NCBI RefSeq assembly: GCF_000741285.1
Contig: NZ_JGZE01000011.1
Coordinates: 113 to 64,112, forward strand
Source of the DNA: Bifidobacterium mongoliense DSM 21395
GTDB taxonomy: Bacteria > Actinomycetota > Actinomycetes > Actinomycetales > Bifidobacteriaceae
Reading direction: 5' to 3'
Length of the DNA: 64,000 bases
Positions 9,607-18,640 of this stretch are shown here, in pieces. The translations under genes were made by a program, and so were the position numbers. The first letter of the stretch is position 1. Every line of letters starts with the position of its first letter. A model generated the notes under the pieces. The model saw only the letters and a list, made by a program, of their open reading frames with translations. It had not been told where the DNA came from and ran no database searches.

Positions 9607-10178
9607 TCGTCGACCTCAACGACCGTGACCGCGACGAGGTGGTGTCCCGGCTGGCCGCGCTCGAGCGGGGGCTCTTCGGTGCCGGCGCATGGAGCGAGGC
9701 CATGGTCCGGGAGGAGCTTGAGGCGCCCGACCGTACGTACGTGCTCGACGTCCCCGATGGGTCCGATGCTCACGTGGGTTCTCAGGGCTGCGACATATCA
9801 CAAGGTCCGGGCGGACCGACCGGTGACATCCGCGGATACGCCGGATTCTGGTACGGCGGCGACGACGCGGAGATCATGACCATCGGTGTGGCGCCGGAAC
9901 ACCAGCGCCGGGGCATCGCGGCGGCGTTGCTCCGCTCCCTCATCGAGCGCGCGACGGACCGTGGGGCGCGGCGCATGCTGCTCGAGGTCAGGGTCGACAA
10001 CGATCCGGCCCTGGCGCTCTACCGGCGATTCGGTTTCGCCCGGATGGGGCTGCGGCGCCGATACTACCAACCCGAGAACGTCGACGCCTACACGATGAGC
10101 CTCGACCTGCACCGTGCGATGACCACGATGACCACGATGACAAATGACGAAGTGACGAAGGAGAACGACGATGAGTGA
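9603..10178 (+). CDS. rimI: Ribosomal-protein-alanine N-acetyltransferase RimI
   Basis: GNAT acetyltransferase expected to acetylate the N-terminus of ribosomal protein S18. The acetyl-CoA motif A reads IGVAPEHQRRGIAAALL and is followed by LEVRVDNDPALALYRRFGF, both typical of RimI. A polar insertion (about residues 52-75) lengthens the N-terminal half. The 3' end holds a short tandem repeat of ATGACCACG that encodes MTTMTTMT, beyond the folded domain. The GTG start overlaps the tsaB stop and the 3' end overlaps tsaD by 8 bp, so the t6A genes and rimI form one tight operon, as in many bacteria. Confidence 0.9.
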   Translation: MIVDLNDRDRDEVVSRLAALERGLFGAGAWSEAMVREELEAPDRTYVLDVPDGSDAHVGSQGCDISQGPGGPTGDIRGYAGFWYGGDDAEIMTIGVAPEHQRRGIAAALLRSLIERATDRGARRMLLEVRVDNDPALALYRRFGFARMGLRRRYYQPENVDAYTMSLDLHRAMTTMTTMTNDEVTKENDDE

Positions 10179-11214
10179 ACCGGTGGTGCTGGGCATCGAA
10201 TCGACCTGTGACGAGACGGCGGCCGCCGTGGTGCGCGGCCGCGAGCTCGTCTCGAACGTCGTGGCCTCGTCCATGGATCAGCATGCCCGATACGGCGGTG
10301 TGATCCCCGAGATCGCTTCGCGCGCCCACGCGGAGGCTTTCGCCCCCGTTGTGTCCAAGGCCTTGGCCGACGCCTCCATGACCCTGGGCGACATCGATGC
10401 GATCGCCGTGTCCGCGGGCCCCGGTCTGGCCGGCTGCCTGGCCGTCGGCGTCTCCGGGGCCAAGGCGCTCGCCTGGGCCGCGGGTAAACCGTTGTACGGC
10501 ATCAACCATGTGATCGGCCATATCGCCGTCACCCAATTGCAGTTCGGCGCGTTCCCCGAGGACACCCTGGCGCTCATCGTCTCCGGCGGCCACACCTCGC
10601 TGCTGCATGTGCGCGACGTGACGCGCGACATCGACGTGGTCGGCACGACCCTCGACGACGCCGCGGGGGAGTGCTTCGACAAGGTGGCGCGCCTGCTGGG
10701 CTTCCCCTATCCGGGCGGTCCGCACATCGACAGGCATGGCCAACTCGGCGATCCCCATGCCATCCGAGTCCCCCAGGGGCTGACCCAGGGCAGGGCCGGC
10801 AAGCAGCATCCGTACGATTTCAGCTTCTCCGGCGTCAAAACCGCGGTGGCCCGATGGATCGAGGAGCAACGCGCCGCCGGACGCGACATCCCCGTCGACG
10901 ACATCTGCGCCTCGCTGGCCGATTCCGTGGCCACCGTGCTGGCGAGGAAGGCCATCGCCGGATGCGAGCAGTACGGTTCCCGCACCCTGATCGTCGGCGG
11001 TGGCTTCTCCGCCAATTCCCAGCTGCGTGCGAAACTGCTCGAGGTGGGTGAGGCGCACGGCGTGATCGTGCGCATACCGAAGATCGCGTTGTGCACCGAT
11101 AACGGCGCCATGGTCGCCATGCTGGGCGTCAACCTGGTCGAGGCCGGCATCACGCCCTCGGACCCCGCTTTCCCCATCAATTCCTCGATGCCGCTCGACG
11201 TCGTGAGCGTGTGA
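10171..11214 (+). CDS. tsaD: tRNA N6-adenosine threonylcarbamoyltransferase TsaD
   Basis: Catalytic subunit of t6A synthesis (Kae1/OSGEP family), 347 residues. It begins with VLGIESTCDETAAAVV, has the metal-binding HVIGH after GINH near residue 110, the SGGHTSL nucleotide motif near 135, and ends with the family's CTDNGAMVAMLG. AAGGAGAACGACG before the ATG is a good ribosome site. It is the last gene of the tsaE-tsaB-rimI-tsaD group. It precedes tRNA-Asn(GTT), itself an ANN-decoding t6A substrate, but that tRNA has its own promoter. Confidence 0.96.
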   Translation: MSEPVVLGIESTCDETAAAVVRGRELVSNVVASSMDQHARYGGVIPEIASRAHAEAFAPVVSKALADASMTLGDIDAIAVSAGPGLAGCLAVGVSGAKALAWAAGKPLYGINHVIGHIAVTQLQFGAFPEDTLALIVSGGHTSLLHVRDVTRDIDVVGTTLDDAAGECFDKVARLLGFPYPGGPHIDRHGQLGDPHAIRVPQGLTQGRAGKQHPYDFSFSGVKTAVARWIEEQRAAGRDIPVDDICASLADSVATVLARKAIAGCEQYGSRTLIVGGGFSANSQLRAKLLEVGEAHGVIVRIPKIALCTDNGAMVAMLGVNLVEAGITPSDPAFPINSSMPLDVVSV

Positions 11215-11273
11215 CTGTGGTCGGCGGGGCGTGCGGCCGGACCCCCGCAACGACACGCCATCCGGTCGGCTAG

Positions 11274-11301
11274 TTGCATCCTTGTGGTTTGCGTGTACTA
11301 T
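11274..11301 (+). promoter_or_regulatory. Predicted vegetative promoter of tRNA-Asn
   Basis: TTGCAT at 11274-11279 and TACTAT at 11296-11301 are separated by 16 nt and resemble -35 and -10 boxes. Transcription would start about 35 nt before the tRNA. Confidence 0.5.
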
Positions 11302-11341
11302 ATTCATCTTGTGCACGGCTTGCGTCGTGTGCATGAGACAT

Positions 11342-11414
11342 TCCCGCATAGCTCAGTTGGCAGAGCGTTCGACTGTTAATCGAAATGTCGCTGGTTCAAG
11401 CCCAGCTGCGGGAG
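11342..11414 (+). tRNA. tRNA-Asn (anticodon GTT)
   Basis: A 73-nt cloverleaf: acceptor arms TCCCGCA (11342-11348) and TGCGGGA (11407-11413) with discriminator G, D-arm around GCTCAGTTGGCAGAGC, anticodon stem TTCGA/TCGAA with loop CTGTTAA giving anticodon GTT at 11375-11377, and T-arm with GGTTCAAGCC. CCA is not encoded. Confidence 0.96.
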
Positions 11415-11421
11415 CTTGATG

Positions 11422-11446
11422 ACCGCCGGTTAGCCGGCGGTTTTTT
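11422..11446 (+). terminator. Rho-independent terminator of tRNA-Asn
   Basis: ACCGCCGG and CCGGCGGT form an 8-bp stem with a 4-nt loop, followed immediately by a run of Ts (11441-11446). It begins 8 nt after the tRNA. Confidence 0.92.
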
Positions 11447-11532
11447 CGTATCCGGACGGATATGCGGATGGTCATCGGCGCCGGCTCGGTGCGGCGTTCA
11501 CCGGGGTCGTCTGTGCCGTTGGGTCGCCTGTG

Positions 11533-12381
11533 TCATCGGCGCCGCCGGTATCGCGCGATGAGCCCCTGCGGCGCGAAGCAGTAGGCGAGCGCGAAGAACA
11601 GCGCCTGGGCCAGCACGATCGTGCCACCGGTGGAGGTGTCGAGCGCATAGCTCACGAAGACGCCGAGCACGGTTGCCGCCATGGTGATCAGCGGTGAGAT
11701 CCAGAGCATATGCCATATCCAGCTGGTGAAGAGCCGGGCGCTGACCCCGGGAATGATGAGCATGGAGACCACCAGGGTGATGCCCACCGCCTGCAGTGCC
11801 GCGACGACGGTGATGGCGAGCAGCGTGAGGAGCAGGGCTCCGATGACCTGCGGTGAGATTCCGACGCTCCTGGCGTGCATGGGGTCGAAGGCGAAGACCG
11901 TCAGGTCGCGCCGCTTGAGATAGGCGATGACGACGGTCACGGCGCTCAGGATGGCCACCTGGATGAGGTCCTGGTCGGTGACGCCCAGGAGGTTGCCGAA
12001 CAGGATGTGGTTGAGGTCGGTCTGGCTGGGTGTGACGGATATGAGGACCACGCCCAGCGCGAGCATCGGCGTGAAGACCGTGCCGATGATCGCATCCTCC
12101 TTGAGGAGGGTGGATTTGCTGCGCAGCAGGCTGATGAGCCAGACGGTGATGAGCGCGAAGACGAGGGCGCCCACGGCGAACGGCAGGCCCAGGATGTAGG
12201 AGAGCACGACGCCCGGCAGCACGGCATGGGAGAGCGCGTCGCCGATGAGCGACCAGCCGATGAGCACCAGCCAGCAGCTGAGCAGCCCGCAGGTCACGGC
12301 GGTGATGAGTCCGGTGACCATCGCCCGGCGCATGAAGTCGTAATCCATGGCGGTGGTGAGCAGGGTGAGGATGTCGTTCAT
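11533..12381 (-). CDS. Metal ABC transporter permease (manganese/zinc type)
   Basis: Integral membrane subunit of the ABC-3 family, 282 residues with about eight hydrophobic helices. Family features are the early FMRRAMVTGLITAVTCGLLSCWLVL, then GDALSHAVLPGVVLSYILG, the coupling region that contacts the ATPase. The ATG at 12381 overlaps the ATPase stop by 4 bp (ATGA). It is the last gene of a three-gene minus-strand operon and ends convergently with tRNA-Asn and its terminator. The metal is inferred from the binding protein of the same operon to be manganese or iron rather than zinc. Confidence 0.93.
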   Translation of the reverse strand: MNDILTLLTTAMDYDFMRRAMVTGLITAVTCGLLSCWLVLIGWSLIGDALSHAVLPGVVLSYILGLPFAVGALVFALITVWLISLLRSKSTLLKEDAIIGTVFTPMLALGVVLISVTPSQTDLNHILFGNLLGVTDQDLIQVAILSAVTVVIAYLKRRDLTVFAFDPMHARSVGISPQVIGALLLTLLAITVVAALQAVGITLVVSMLIIPGVSARLFTSWIWHMLWISPLITMAATVLGVFVSYALDTSTGGTIVLAQALFFALAYCFAPQGLIARYRRRR

Positions 12382-13181
12382 CGCGTCAGCTCCTGGGGTG
12401 CGGCGTCGTCGGTGTCCTCGAGACCGAAAGCGCGCGACAGGCTGTACGGTTCGAGCACCTCGTCGATGGGGCCATGGGCGATGACCGTGTGGTTGATGAG
12501 GATCGCCTCGTCGCATAGATTGGGCAGGGCATGCAGGTCGTGGCTGGCCACGAGCACGGTCGCGCCGCGCGACGCCAGGTCCCTGAGCACGCCCACGATC
12601 GTGTATTCGGAACGCTTGTCCACGCCGGCGAAGGGCTCGTCGAGCAGAAGGATGCGGGCCTGCTGGGCGAGCCCGCGCGCCAGGAAGACGCGTTTGCGCT
12701 GCCCTCCCGACAGGCTGCCGATCTGACGGTGCGCGAAGTCGTCAAGATCCACCCGTGCTATGGCGGCACGCACCGCCTCGCGGTCCTGACGTCGTGGGGT
12801 GCGCAGCCAGTTCTGCACCCCGTATCGACCCATCATGACGACGTCCTCGACCAGCAGCGGGAAGGACCAGTCGATGTCCTCCTGTTGGGGCACGTAGCTG
12901 ATCATGCCGCTCCTGCGTGCCTGCCTGCCCGTCATGCCGGAGAACCGGATGGTGCCGGAGTCGGGCGTGATCACGCCCATGAGGGCCTTGAACAGCGTCG
13001 ACTTGCCGGCTCCGTTCATGCCCACCAGGCCGCACAGGTGCCCGGGCTCCACGTTCAGGCACACGTCGTGCAAGGCGCTGACGCCCTCGTAGGAGGCGTT
13101 CAGATCCTGCACGGTGATGCCGGTCGGGTCGTGGCCCGTCTCGGCCGCATGGTTCCTTCGCATCGTCCACATGCGCGTCAC
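12378..13181 (-). CDS. Metal ABC transporter ATP-binding protein
   Basis: Cytoplasmic ATPase of the metal importer, 267 residues. Walker A is GMNGAGKST, the signature is SLSGGQRKR, Walker B is ILLLDEPFAGVD and the switch His is in VASHDLH. YVPQQEDIDWSFPL is the Q-loop form typical of Mn/Zn importers. The GTG start at 13181 overlaps the binding-protein stop by 4 bp; the first 15 residues may be dispensable because another ATG follows. Gene order binding protein, ATPase, permease with overlaps at both junctions indicates one transcript. Confidence 0.94.
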   Translation of the reverse strand: MTRMWTMRRNHAAETGHDPTGITVQDLNASYEGVSALHDVCLNVEPGHLCGLVGMNGAGKSTLFKALMGVITPDSGTIRFSGMTGRQARRSGMISYVPQQEDIDWSFPLLVEDVVMMGRYGVQNWLRTPRRQDREAVRAAIARVDLDDFAHRQIGSLSGGQRKRVFLARGLAQQARILLLDEPFAGVDKRSEYTIVGVLRDLASRGATVLVASHDLHALPNLCDEAILINHTVIAHGPIDEVLEPYSLSRAFGLEDTDDAAPQELTR

Positions 13182-14164
13182 CGTCCCCGTGTCAGGCCGT
13201 CGATGATCGCCGTGGCGTCGTGTCGCAGCAGGTCGAGGTACGTGGGCACCGGTCCGTGCTTCGCGGAGAGCGAATCGACGTAGAGCAGATGGTCCTCGTC
13301 CTGGCGGAAGGCGGCGCCGGTCTCCTGGGCGACCTGGCGCATGGCCTTGCCGTTCACCGTCGATTCGCAGAACACCGTGGGCACGCGTTGGCGCCTCACC
13401 GTGTCGACGACCTTGGCGATCTGCTGCGGCGTCCCCTCGCTTTCGGCGTTGACCGGCCAGATGTACGCCTCGTGCAACCCCTCGTCACGGGCCAGATAGG
13501 AGAAGGCGCCCTCGCAGCTGACCAGCGTGCGTTGCGCTTCGGGCAACGTGCCCAGGCTGTCATTGAGCGAGTCTGACACCGCCTGGATCCGGCGTTGGTA
13601 TGCGGCGCCGTTGCGGGTGTAGTCGTCGGCGTGCGCCGGGTCGAGGGCGCGGAAGGCCGTGACGATCGCATCGACGTACAGCCGTCCGTTCTTCGGCGAC
13701 ATCCAGGCGTGGGGGTTGGGCTTGCCGGCGTACTCACCTTCGCTGATGCTGATGGGCGTGACGTCGGCGCTCAGGGTGACGCGGGGCGCCTTGGCGTTGG
13801 CGACGAACCGTTCGAACCACCGTTCCAGCCCCAGACCATTGTCCAGAATCAGATCGGCCTTCGAGGCCCGGACGATATCACTGGCCGTCGGCTCGTAATC
13901 GTGGATCTCCGCGCCGGGTTTGGCGATGGAGACGACGTTGAGGTGGTTTCCGGCGACGTTCCTGGCCATGTCCGCCGTGATGGTGAAGGTCGTGAGGACC
14001 GTCGGCTTGCCGTTGTCGGCCGTTGCGGCGTGCGGCGACGTTCCGCAACCGGCCGTCACCAGGAGGGCGGCCGCGACCAGGGCGCACCACAGGATTCGCA
14101 GAGGCACGAGCATCGGCGGCAACCATGCGCTGCGCCGCGACGTGGGGGTGTGGTCGGTCGTCAT
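13178..14164 (-). CDS. Metal ABC transporter substrate-binding lipoprotein, manganese-type
   Basis: Cluster A-I metal-binding lipoprotein of 328 residues. The signal peptide ends in VTAGC with the lipidated Cys at 40. The fold markers are IHDYEPTASD (first His ligand), NPHAWMSPKN (second His), SCEGAFSYLARDEGL (Glu as third ligand) and YVDSLS (Asp as fourth). The His-His-Glu-Asp set and the TVNGKAMRQVA segment resemble PsaA/MntC/SitA proteins that carry Mn or Fe, and there is no His-rich loop as in ZnuA. AAAGGACG precedes the ATG at 14164. First gene of the importer operon. Metal choice is inference. Confidence 0.92.
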   Translation of the reverse strand: MTTDHTPTSRRSAWLPPMLVPLRILWCALVAAALLVTAGCGTSPHAATADNGKPTVLTTFTITADMARNVAGNHLNVVSIAKPGAEIHDYEPTASDIVRASKADLILDNGLGLERWFERFVANAKAPRVTLSADVTPISISEGEYAGKPNPHAWMSPKNGRLYVDAIVTAFRALDPAHADDYTRNGAAYQRRIQAVSDSLNDSLGTLPEAQRTLVSCEGAFSYLARDEGLHEAYIWPVNAESEGTPQQIAKVVDTVRRQRVPTVFCESTVNGKAMRQVAQETGAAFRQDEDHLLYVDSLSAKHGPVPTYLDLLRHDATAIIDGLTRGR

Positions 14165-14321
14165 GAACGTCCTTTCGGTCCTATTCGGATGATGCCGTGA
14201 TCCGCGCCTCGGACGCCGACCCAAGGCGATATGGCGACCACGCCATCCGCCCTGCCCACCGCCCCATGCCAACGCTGTCGCCGGGGCCGTGGAAACGCTT
14301 CGGATCGGCGGTCGTCCCGTC

Positions 14322-14349
14322 ATCATACCGAAAAGTTCGAGGCGTCGAA
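14322..14349 (-). promoter_or_regulatory. Candidate promoter and operator of the metal-importer operon
   Basis: On the minus strand a TATGAT -10 element (14327-14322) lies in the 291-bp gap between the importer and the divergent HAD gene. Just upstream of it is an inverted repeat TTCGA-N4-TCGAA (14336-14349), where a repressor could bind. A -35 box is poorly defined. The match to a known DtxR/MntR site was not established. Nothing else is clear in 14165-14455. Confidence 0.35.
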
Positions 14350-14455
14350 GTTTCCTGATTCCAGCGTAATGCATGGATGTCCGCCGCGCCAGCATGGACT
14401 ACGCGCGGAGGCATATCACGTGTGCCGAAGACGCCGATACGATATCCTGTTGAGT

Positions 14456-15289
14456 ATGGAATCACAAGGACATATGGACTATATTCAGGCATGGCTGACC
14501 GATATGGACGGCGTGCTCGTTCATGAGAACGAGGCGTTGCCGGGGGCGGTCGAATTCATCGAGGCATTGAAGCGCGCCGATATGCCGTTCCTCGTCCTGA
14601 CGAACAACCCCATCTATTCCCGTCGCGATCTGAGCTGGCGTCTGCACGCGAGCGGCATTGAGATACCTGAGGACCACATCTGGACCAGCGCCTTGGCGAC
14701 CGCCGATTTCGTGAGCCGACAGATTCCGCACGGCAAGGCGTTCGTGATCGGCGAGGCCGGGCTGACGACCGCCCTGCATGAGGTCGGGTACGTGCTCACC
14801 GACCGCGATCCTGACTACGTCATCATCGGCGAGACCCGGAATTATTCATTCGAGCAGCTCACCACGGCCCTGCGTCTCATCCAACGCGGCGCACGCTTCA
14901 TCTGCACGAACCCCGACTACACCGGACCGTCCTCGCATGGCGACCTGCTCGCCGCCGGAGCCGTGGCGGAGATGATCCGGAAGGCCTCCGGATTCGAACC
15001 GTACTTCATCGGCAAACCGAACGCCATGTTCTTCCGCACGGCGTTGAACAAGCTGGGCACCCACAGCGAGACGACGGCGATGGTCGGCGACCGCATGGAC
15101 ACGGATGTGCGTGCCGGGCTCGAGGCCGGCGTCGAGACCTTCCTCGTGCTCACGGGCATCTCCAGCAGGGAATCCGTGGACACCTTCCCCTACCGCCCCT
15201 CGCATATCGTCAACGGCATCAAGGACCTCATCCATCTCGTACCCCAGGCCCATGGGAAACAGGGCAAGAGTGCGGGCGGCAAGGCGTAG
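14456..15289 (+). CDS. HAD-superfamily phosphatase, NagD-like (subclass IIA)
   Basis: Predicted cytoplasmic phosphatase of sugar phosphates or nucleotides. Motif I is TDMDGVLVHE with the nucleophile and acid Asp pair, motif II is LTNNPIY, then FIGKPN and motif III/IV MVGDRMDTDVRAGLEAG; the cap between them fits type IIA. The tail is Gly/Lys-rich. Start is either the ATG at 14456 or the one at 14474, the latter with AAGGA only 3 nt before it. It stands alone, divergent from the metal importer. Substrate not predictable. Confidence 0.85.
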   Translation: MESQGHMDYIQAWLTDMDGVLVHENEALPGAVEFIEALKRADMPFLVLTNNPIYSRRDLSWRLHASGIEIPEDHIWTSALATADFVSRQIPHGKAFVIGEAGLTTALHEVGYVLTDRDPDYVIIGETRNYSFEQLTTALRLIQRGARFICTNPDYTGPSSHGDLLAAGAVAEMIRKASGFEPYFIGKPNAMFFRTALNKLGTHSETTAMVGDRMDTDVRAGLEAGVETFLVLTGISSRESVDTFPYRPSHIVNGIKDLIHLVPQAHGKQGKSAGGKA

Positions 15290-15386
15290 GGCACTCGCAT
15301 CGGCACGCGCGCACCGATGACGATCAGGCCGATGACGATTACGCCGAGCGGTGGTTCCGAACACACCATGAGGTAAGGGGGGCGCC

Positions 15387-15866
15387 ATGAACCGGAGGAT
15401 ACGGCATGATGCGCGGGGGATGCGTGGACCGTTGGCCGGGCATGGCGTCGCGGTGCTCTGCCTCGCGATCATGATCGCCGCCTACGTCCTGCTCGGCGCG
15501 CTGTGGATGTGGCGTGTTTCGCGGGACCCTCACGACAAGGCATTGGTGGGATATCTGTATGTGGTGTGGCCCGTGCTGTCCCTGGTGCTCAGCATCGTCG
15601 TCGGCGCCGTGCGGGGCGAGAACTGGATGTTCCCAATAGCCAACATGCTGCTGGCCATCATGGTCATTTGGTTCGTGGTGAACGGGGGATACGCGGTGGC
15701 GTCGGCCGGTGAGTTCCTCGCCCGGTTGACTCGGGGGGACTGGGATTGGGGCTGGTATCTCATGCCCGGCTACGCGCTTGCCTCCTTCGGTGGCTTCGGC
15801 CTCGGACGACTGATACGTCGGGCGCGGGCGCGCCGGGTCCCGACGTCCCACACCCGACGGCCCTGA
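15387..15866 (+). CDS. Unidentified four-helix membrane protein
   Basis: I do not recognise this 159-residue protein. It has four hydrophobic segments: about residues 20-42 (VAVLCLAIMIAAYVLLGALW), 50-72 (YLYVVWPVLSLVLSIVVGAV), 80-105 (MFPIANMLLAIMVIWFVVNG) and 125-145 (YLMPGYALASFGGFGLG). The N-terminus and C-terminus are Arg-rich. The ATG at 15387 has AAGGGGGGCGCC upstream as a ribosome site. It lies between a HAD phosphatase and a convergent amino-acid permease. Codon use looks like its neighbours, so it is probably a real gene. Confidence 0.7.
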   Translation: MNRRIRHDARGMRGPLAGHGVAVLCLAIMIAAYVLLGALWMWRVSRDPHDKALVGYLYVVWPVLSLVLSIVVGAVRGENWMFPIANMLLAIMVIWFVVNGGYAVASAGEFLARLTRGDWDWGWYLMPGYALASFGGFGLGRLIRRARARRVPTSHTRRP

Positions 15867-15885
15867 AAGAGGATTGTTCGGACGC

Positions 15886-17373
15886 CTAGTGCGATGCCGA
15901 TTGCGAACCATCGATCTCATGGTGATCGCGGTGCGTGTCGTCGGCACGGTTCTTGTCGGCGAGCCGCAGTTTGGAATGCGAGGCGGCGTAGGAGAAGTAC
16001 ACGACCATGCCCAAGGCGAACCAGACGACGAAGCGCACCCAGGTCTCCCAGTTCAGGCCGGCGATGAGCACGAGGCAGAAGACGATGCTCACCAGCGGGG
16101 TGAACGGCACGCCAGGCGCACGGAAGCCGCGGTGGGCCTCCGGATGTTTCCACCGCATCCAGATGATGCCTGCGGAGACGATGATGAACGCGGAGAGCGT
16201 GCCGATGTTGACCAGTTCGAACAGGACGTTGATGTTGACCAGTCCGCCGGCGATCGCGGTGAGCAGACCGAAGAACCAGGTGCCTTGGAACGGGGTGCGG
16301 TAGCGTGGATGCACCGTGCCGAAGAAACGCGGGATCATGCCGTCGCGGCTCATGGCGTAGCAGATGCGTGACTGGCCGTACAGCTGCACGAGCATGACGG
16401 TCGTCATGCCGAGCAACGCCCCGATGTTGACGATGAAGGCGAGCCAGCCCATGCCGGTCTTGAGGATCACGCCGGCGACCGGCGCGTTGATGAACTTCGC
16501 GAACTCGGGGTAGCGCACCACACCGGTCATGATCAGCGTCATGATGATGTACAGCACGGTGGAGATGCCCAACGAGATGAGGATGCCGCGCGGCAGCGTC
16601 TTGTTGGGGTTGATGGTCTCCTCGGCACTCGAGGACACGGCGTCGAAGCCGATGAAGGAGAAGAAGACGATGGACGCTGCGGGAATGATGCCCATCGGCG
16701 TCGTGCTGCCGGACCTGAACGAATACCAGCCATAGGGGGAGAAGGGCTTCCAGTTGTCCGGCTGCACGAAACGCACCACGCAGACGATGAACAGGATGAT
16801 GACGGCGAGTTTGATGAGCACCATGACGTCGTTGGTGCGTTTGGTCTGGTTGATGCCGATCGACAGGACCCAGGTGATGGCCAGGACGATGAGGAAGCCA
16901 GGCAGGTTGAAGTAGGTCGTCACCCCCGGCGTCGTGCCGTAGGCCGCGGTGAGCTGCACGGGGATGTGCAGGCCCAGGCCGTCGAGCAGATTAACGAAAT
17001 ACCCCGACCATCCGGCGGATACCGTCGCCGCCTGCAAGGCGTATTCCAGGACCAGATCCCATCCGATCATGAAGGCCACGATCTCACCGAAGGCGATGTA
17101 GGCGTAGGTGTAGGCCGAACCCGACACCGGCACCATGGAGGCGAACTCGGCGTAACACAGGCCCGCGAACCCGCAGCATACGGCCGCCAACAGGAAGGAC
17201 ACCGACAAGGCCGGTCCCGCCGTGAGCGCGCCCTTGCCGGTGAGCACGAAGATGCCCGTGCCGATGATCGCGCCGATGCCCAGCAACGTCAGGTCGAAGG
17301 TGCGCATCGTACGGCGCAGCGGCGTGGCCTCGGCGATCACCTCGTCCACTTGTTTCCTCTCGAAAAATCGCAC
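15886..17373 (-). CDS. APC-family amino acid permease
   Basis: Twelve-helix secondary transporter of about 495 residues in the amino acid-polyamine-organocation superfamily, closest in pattern to cationic amino acid permeases (CAT/YfnA type). The start of helix 1 is the signature TLLGIGAIIGTGIFVLTGKG; later hallmarks include FFSFIGFDAVSSSAEE and YAMSRDGMIPRFF. I prefer the GTG at 17373, with AGGGG 6 nt upstream, over longer starts. It is monocistronic and convergent with the small membrane protein gene. The exact substrate cannot be read from the sequence. Confidence 0.9.
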   Translation of the reverse strand: MRFFERKQVDEVIAEATPLRRTMRTFDLTLLGIGAIIGTGIFVLTGKGALTAGPALSVSFLLAAVCCGFAGLCYAEFASMVPVSGSAYTYAYIAFGEIVAFMIGWDLVLEYALQAATVSAGWSGYFVNLLDGLGLHIPVQLTAAYGTTPGVTTYFNLPGFLIVLAITWVLSIGINQTKRTNDVMVLIKLAVIILFIVCVVRFVQPDNWKPFSPYGWYSFRSGSTTPMGIIPAASIVFFSFIGFDAVSSSAEETINPNKTLPRGILISLGISTVLYIIMTLIMTGVVRYPEFAKFINAPVAGVILKTGMGWLAFIVNIGALLGMTTVMLVQLYGQSRICYAMSRDGMIPRFFGTVHPRYRTPFQGTWFFGLLTAIAGGLVNINVLFELVNIGTLSAFIIVSAGIIWMRWKHPEAHRGFRAPGVPFTPLVSIVFCLVLIAGLNWETWVRFVVWFALGMVVYFSYAASHSKLRLADKNRADDTHRDHHEIDGSQSASH

Positions 17374-17640
17374 GACAACCCCTATCTGTCTAGTGTGCAC
17401 GATCCGATGTCCCACGCATGCCACCGAGGCTCGAACGCGACGGCGTCATGGGTGCGGACACACACATGGTAACGATACGGGGACGATCGGTCGCCCGGGC
17501 TTCCGAATCGTGGTGCCCACGCCGTTCTCGGCGGTGGGGCGCGGGCTTCGTCAGGTCGTCGTGACCCGCCCGGGGAACGACGCGACGTAACGATCCGGCT
17601 TGCCATCGCGGCGCAATCCGATGGTTGTAGGATGTGCGGT

Positions 17641-18594
17641 GTGACGGAAACGCAACGATGGAACATCGAACTCGGTGGTGTTCGGCAGCGCATCACGCTT
17701 GAGGATGCGGGCGACGGGGTCCCCGTCATGGTCATGTTCCATGGCGGACCGTGGTCGCCGTTCATCTACGGCATGGCCTACGCCGGGTATTATCCCGAGC
17801 TCGCCCGCCATGCGAGCCTGCTGTGGTGGGATCAATACGGATGCGGCAGGAACTACGAGCGCGACATTCCCAGCGACCTGCGCATCGGGGATTTCGCCGA
17901 CATGGCGGTGGATCTGGTCAGGGCCATCCATCGCAGATACCCGCACCGGCCCATCGTGCTCAACGGCTTCTCCTTCGGCACCTACCTCACCATGGAGGTG
18001 GCGCGGCGCCTGCCCCGAATGGTCGACGCCGTCATCAACGTCGCCCCCATCATGAACATGCGCGACACATTGACGAACTTCGATCACGTCCTGAGCGACC
18101 GCGTTTCCGCGGCGGAAACACGGCGGTTGAGCCGCCTGCGCGGCCAGGATCGCTACGACCCGTATCTCAGTCGGCTCGAGACCCTGATCTCCCGGCACAC
18201 CCGTGCCTTCTCCTCGCGCCCGGCGGTGTGCAACGGCATGGTGCTGCGCTGGCTGGCACGCTGGGTGACCTCCGCGGATTATCGGTTGCGCGACCTGTGG
18301 GGCGCCGCCATGGGTTCGCTGCCTTACGGCCGTGGTGAGCGATACGCCGCATTGTGGGATTCCATGGGGGATATCGATCTGTGGCCGGCCGCATCCGGCG
18401 CCACGATGCCCGTCCTGTATCTGCAGGGGGAGTACGACCGGTATGTGCTGCCCTCCGAACTGCGTGACCTGGCCGAACGACGAGACAACGTGCGCTACGC
18501 GCGGATAGCGGGTGTCGGGCACATCCCCGACGCACGGGCGTGGAGGGACATCGAATCGCGCATGATCCGCGTCCTCGATCGCTGCCGATCGTAG
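17641..18594 (+). CDS. Proline iminopeptidase-like alpha/beta hydrolase
   Basis: Alpha/beta hydrolase of 317 residues resembling serine peptidase family S33. The oxyanion motif HGGP is at 34-37, WDQYGCGR (family DQRGCGRS) at 63-70, the nucleophile elbow GFSFG with Ser 111, and the likely acid and base are in GEYDRYV and GVGHIPD. No signal peptide, so cytoplasmic. The GTG at 17641 has AGGA 8 nt upstream; the ATG at 17632 is an alternative. Role is probably cleavage of N-terminal Pro peptides, but other hydrolase activities cannot be excluded. Confidence 0.82.
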   Translation: MTETQRWNIELGGVRQRITLEDAGDGVPVMVMFHGGPWSPFIYGMAYAGYYPELARHASLLWWDQYGCGRNYERDIPSDLRIGDFADMAVDLVRAIHRRYPHRPIVLNGFSFGTYLTMEVARRLPRMVDAVINVAPIMNMRDTLTNFDHVLSDRVSAAETRRLSRLRGQDRYDPYLSRLETLISRHTRAFSSRPAVCNGMVLRWLARWVTSADYRLRDLWGAAMGSLPYGRGERYAALWDSMGDIDLWPAASGATMPVLYLQGEYDRYVLPSELRDLAERRDNVRYARIAGVGHIPDARAWRDIESRMIRVLDRCRS

Positions 18595-18619
18595 GATCGT
18601 GGGCAAGCGGTCGTGTTGC

Positions 18620-18640
18620 CCGGGTGTCGCGGGCACCCGG
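18620..18640 (+). terminator. Possible terminator hairpin after the hydrolase gene
   Basis: CCGGGTG (18620-18626) pairs with CACCCGG (18634-18640) across a 7-nt loop, 25 nt after the stop. There is no T run, so this is a weak call. Confidence 0.3.

Noticed and set aside
10110-10150. Tandem ATGACCACG repeats as a regulatory element
   Set aside because: They lie within the 3' end of rimI, in frame, and encode a short MTT repeat tail.
11533-14164. Zinc importer ZnuABC
   Set aside because: The binding protein lacks the His-rich loop and has Glu/Asp ligands as in Mn/Fe carriers; the metal is left open but zinc is less likely.
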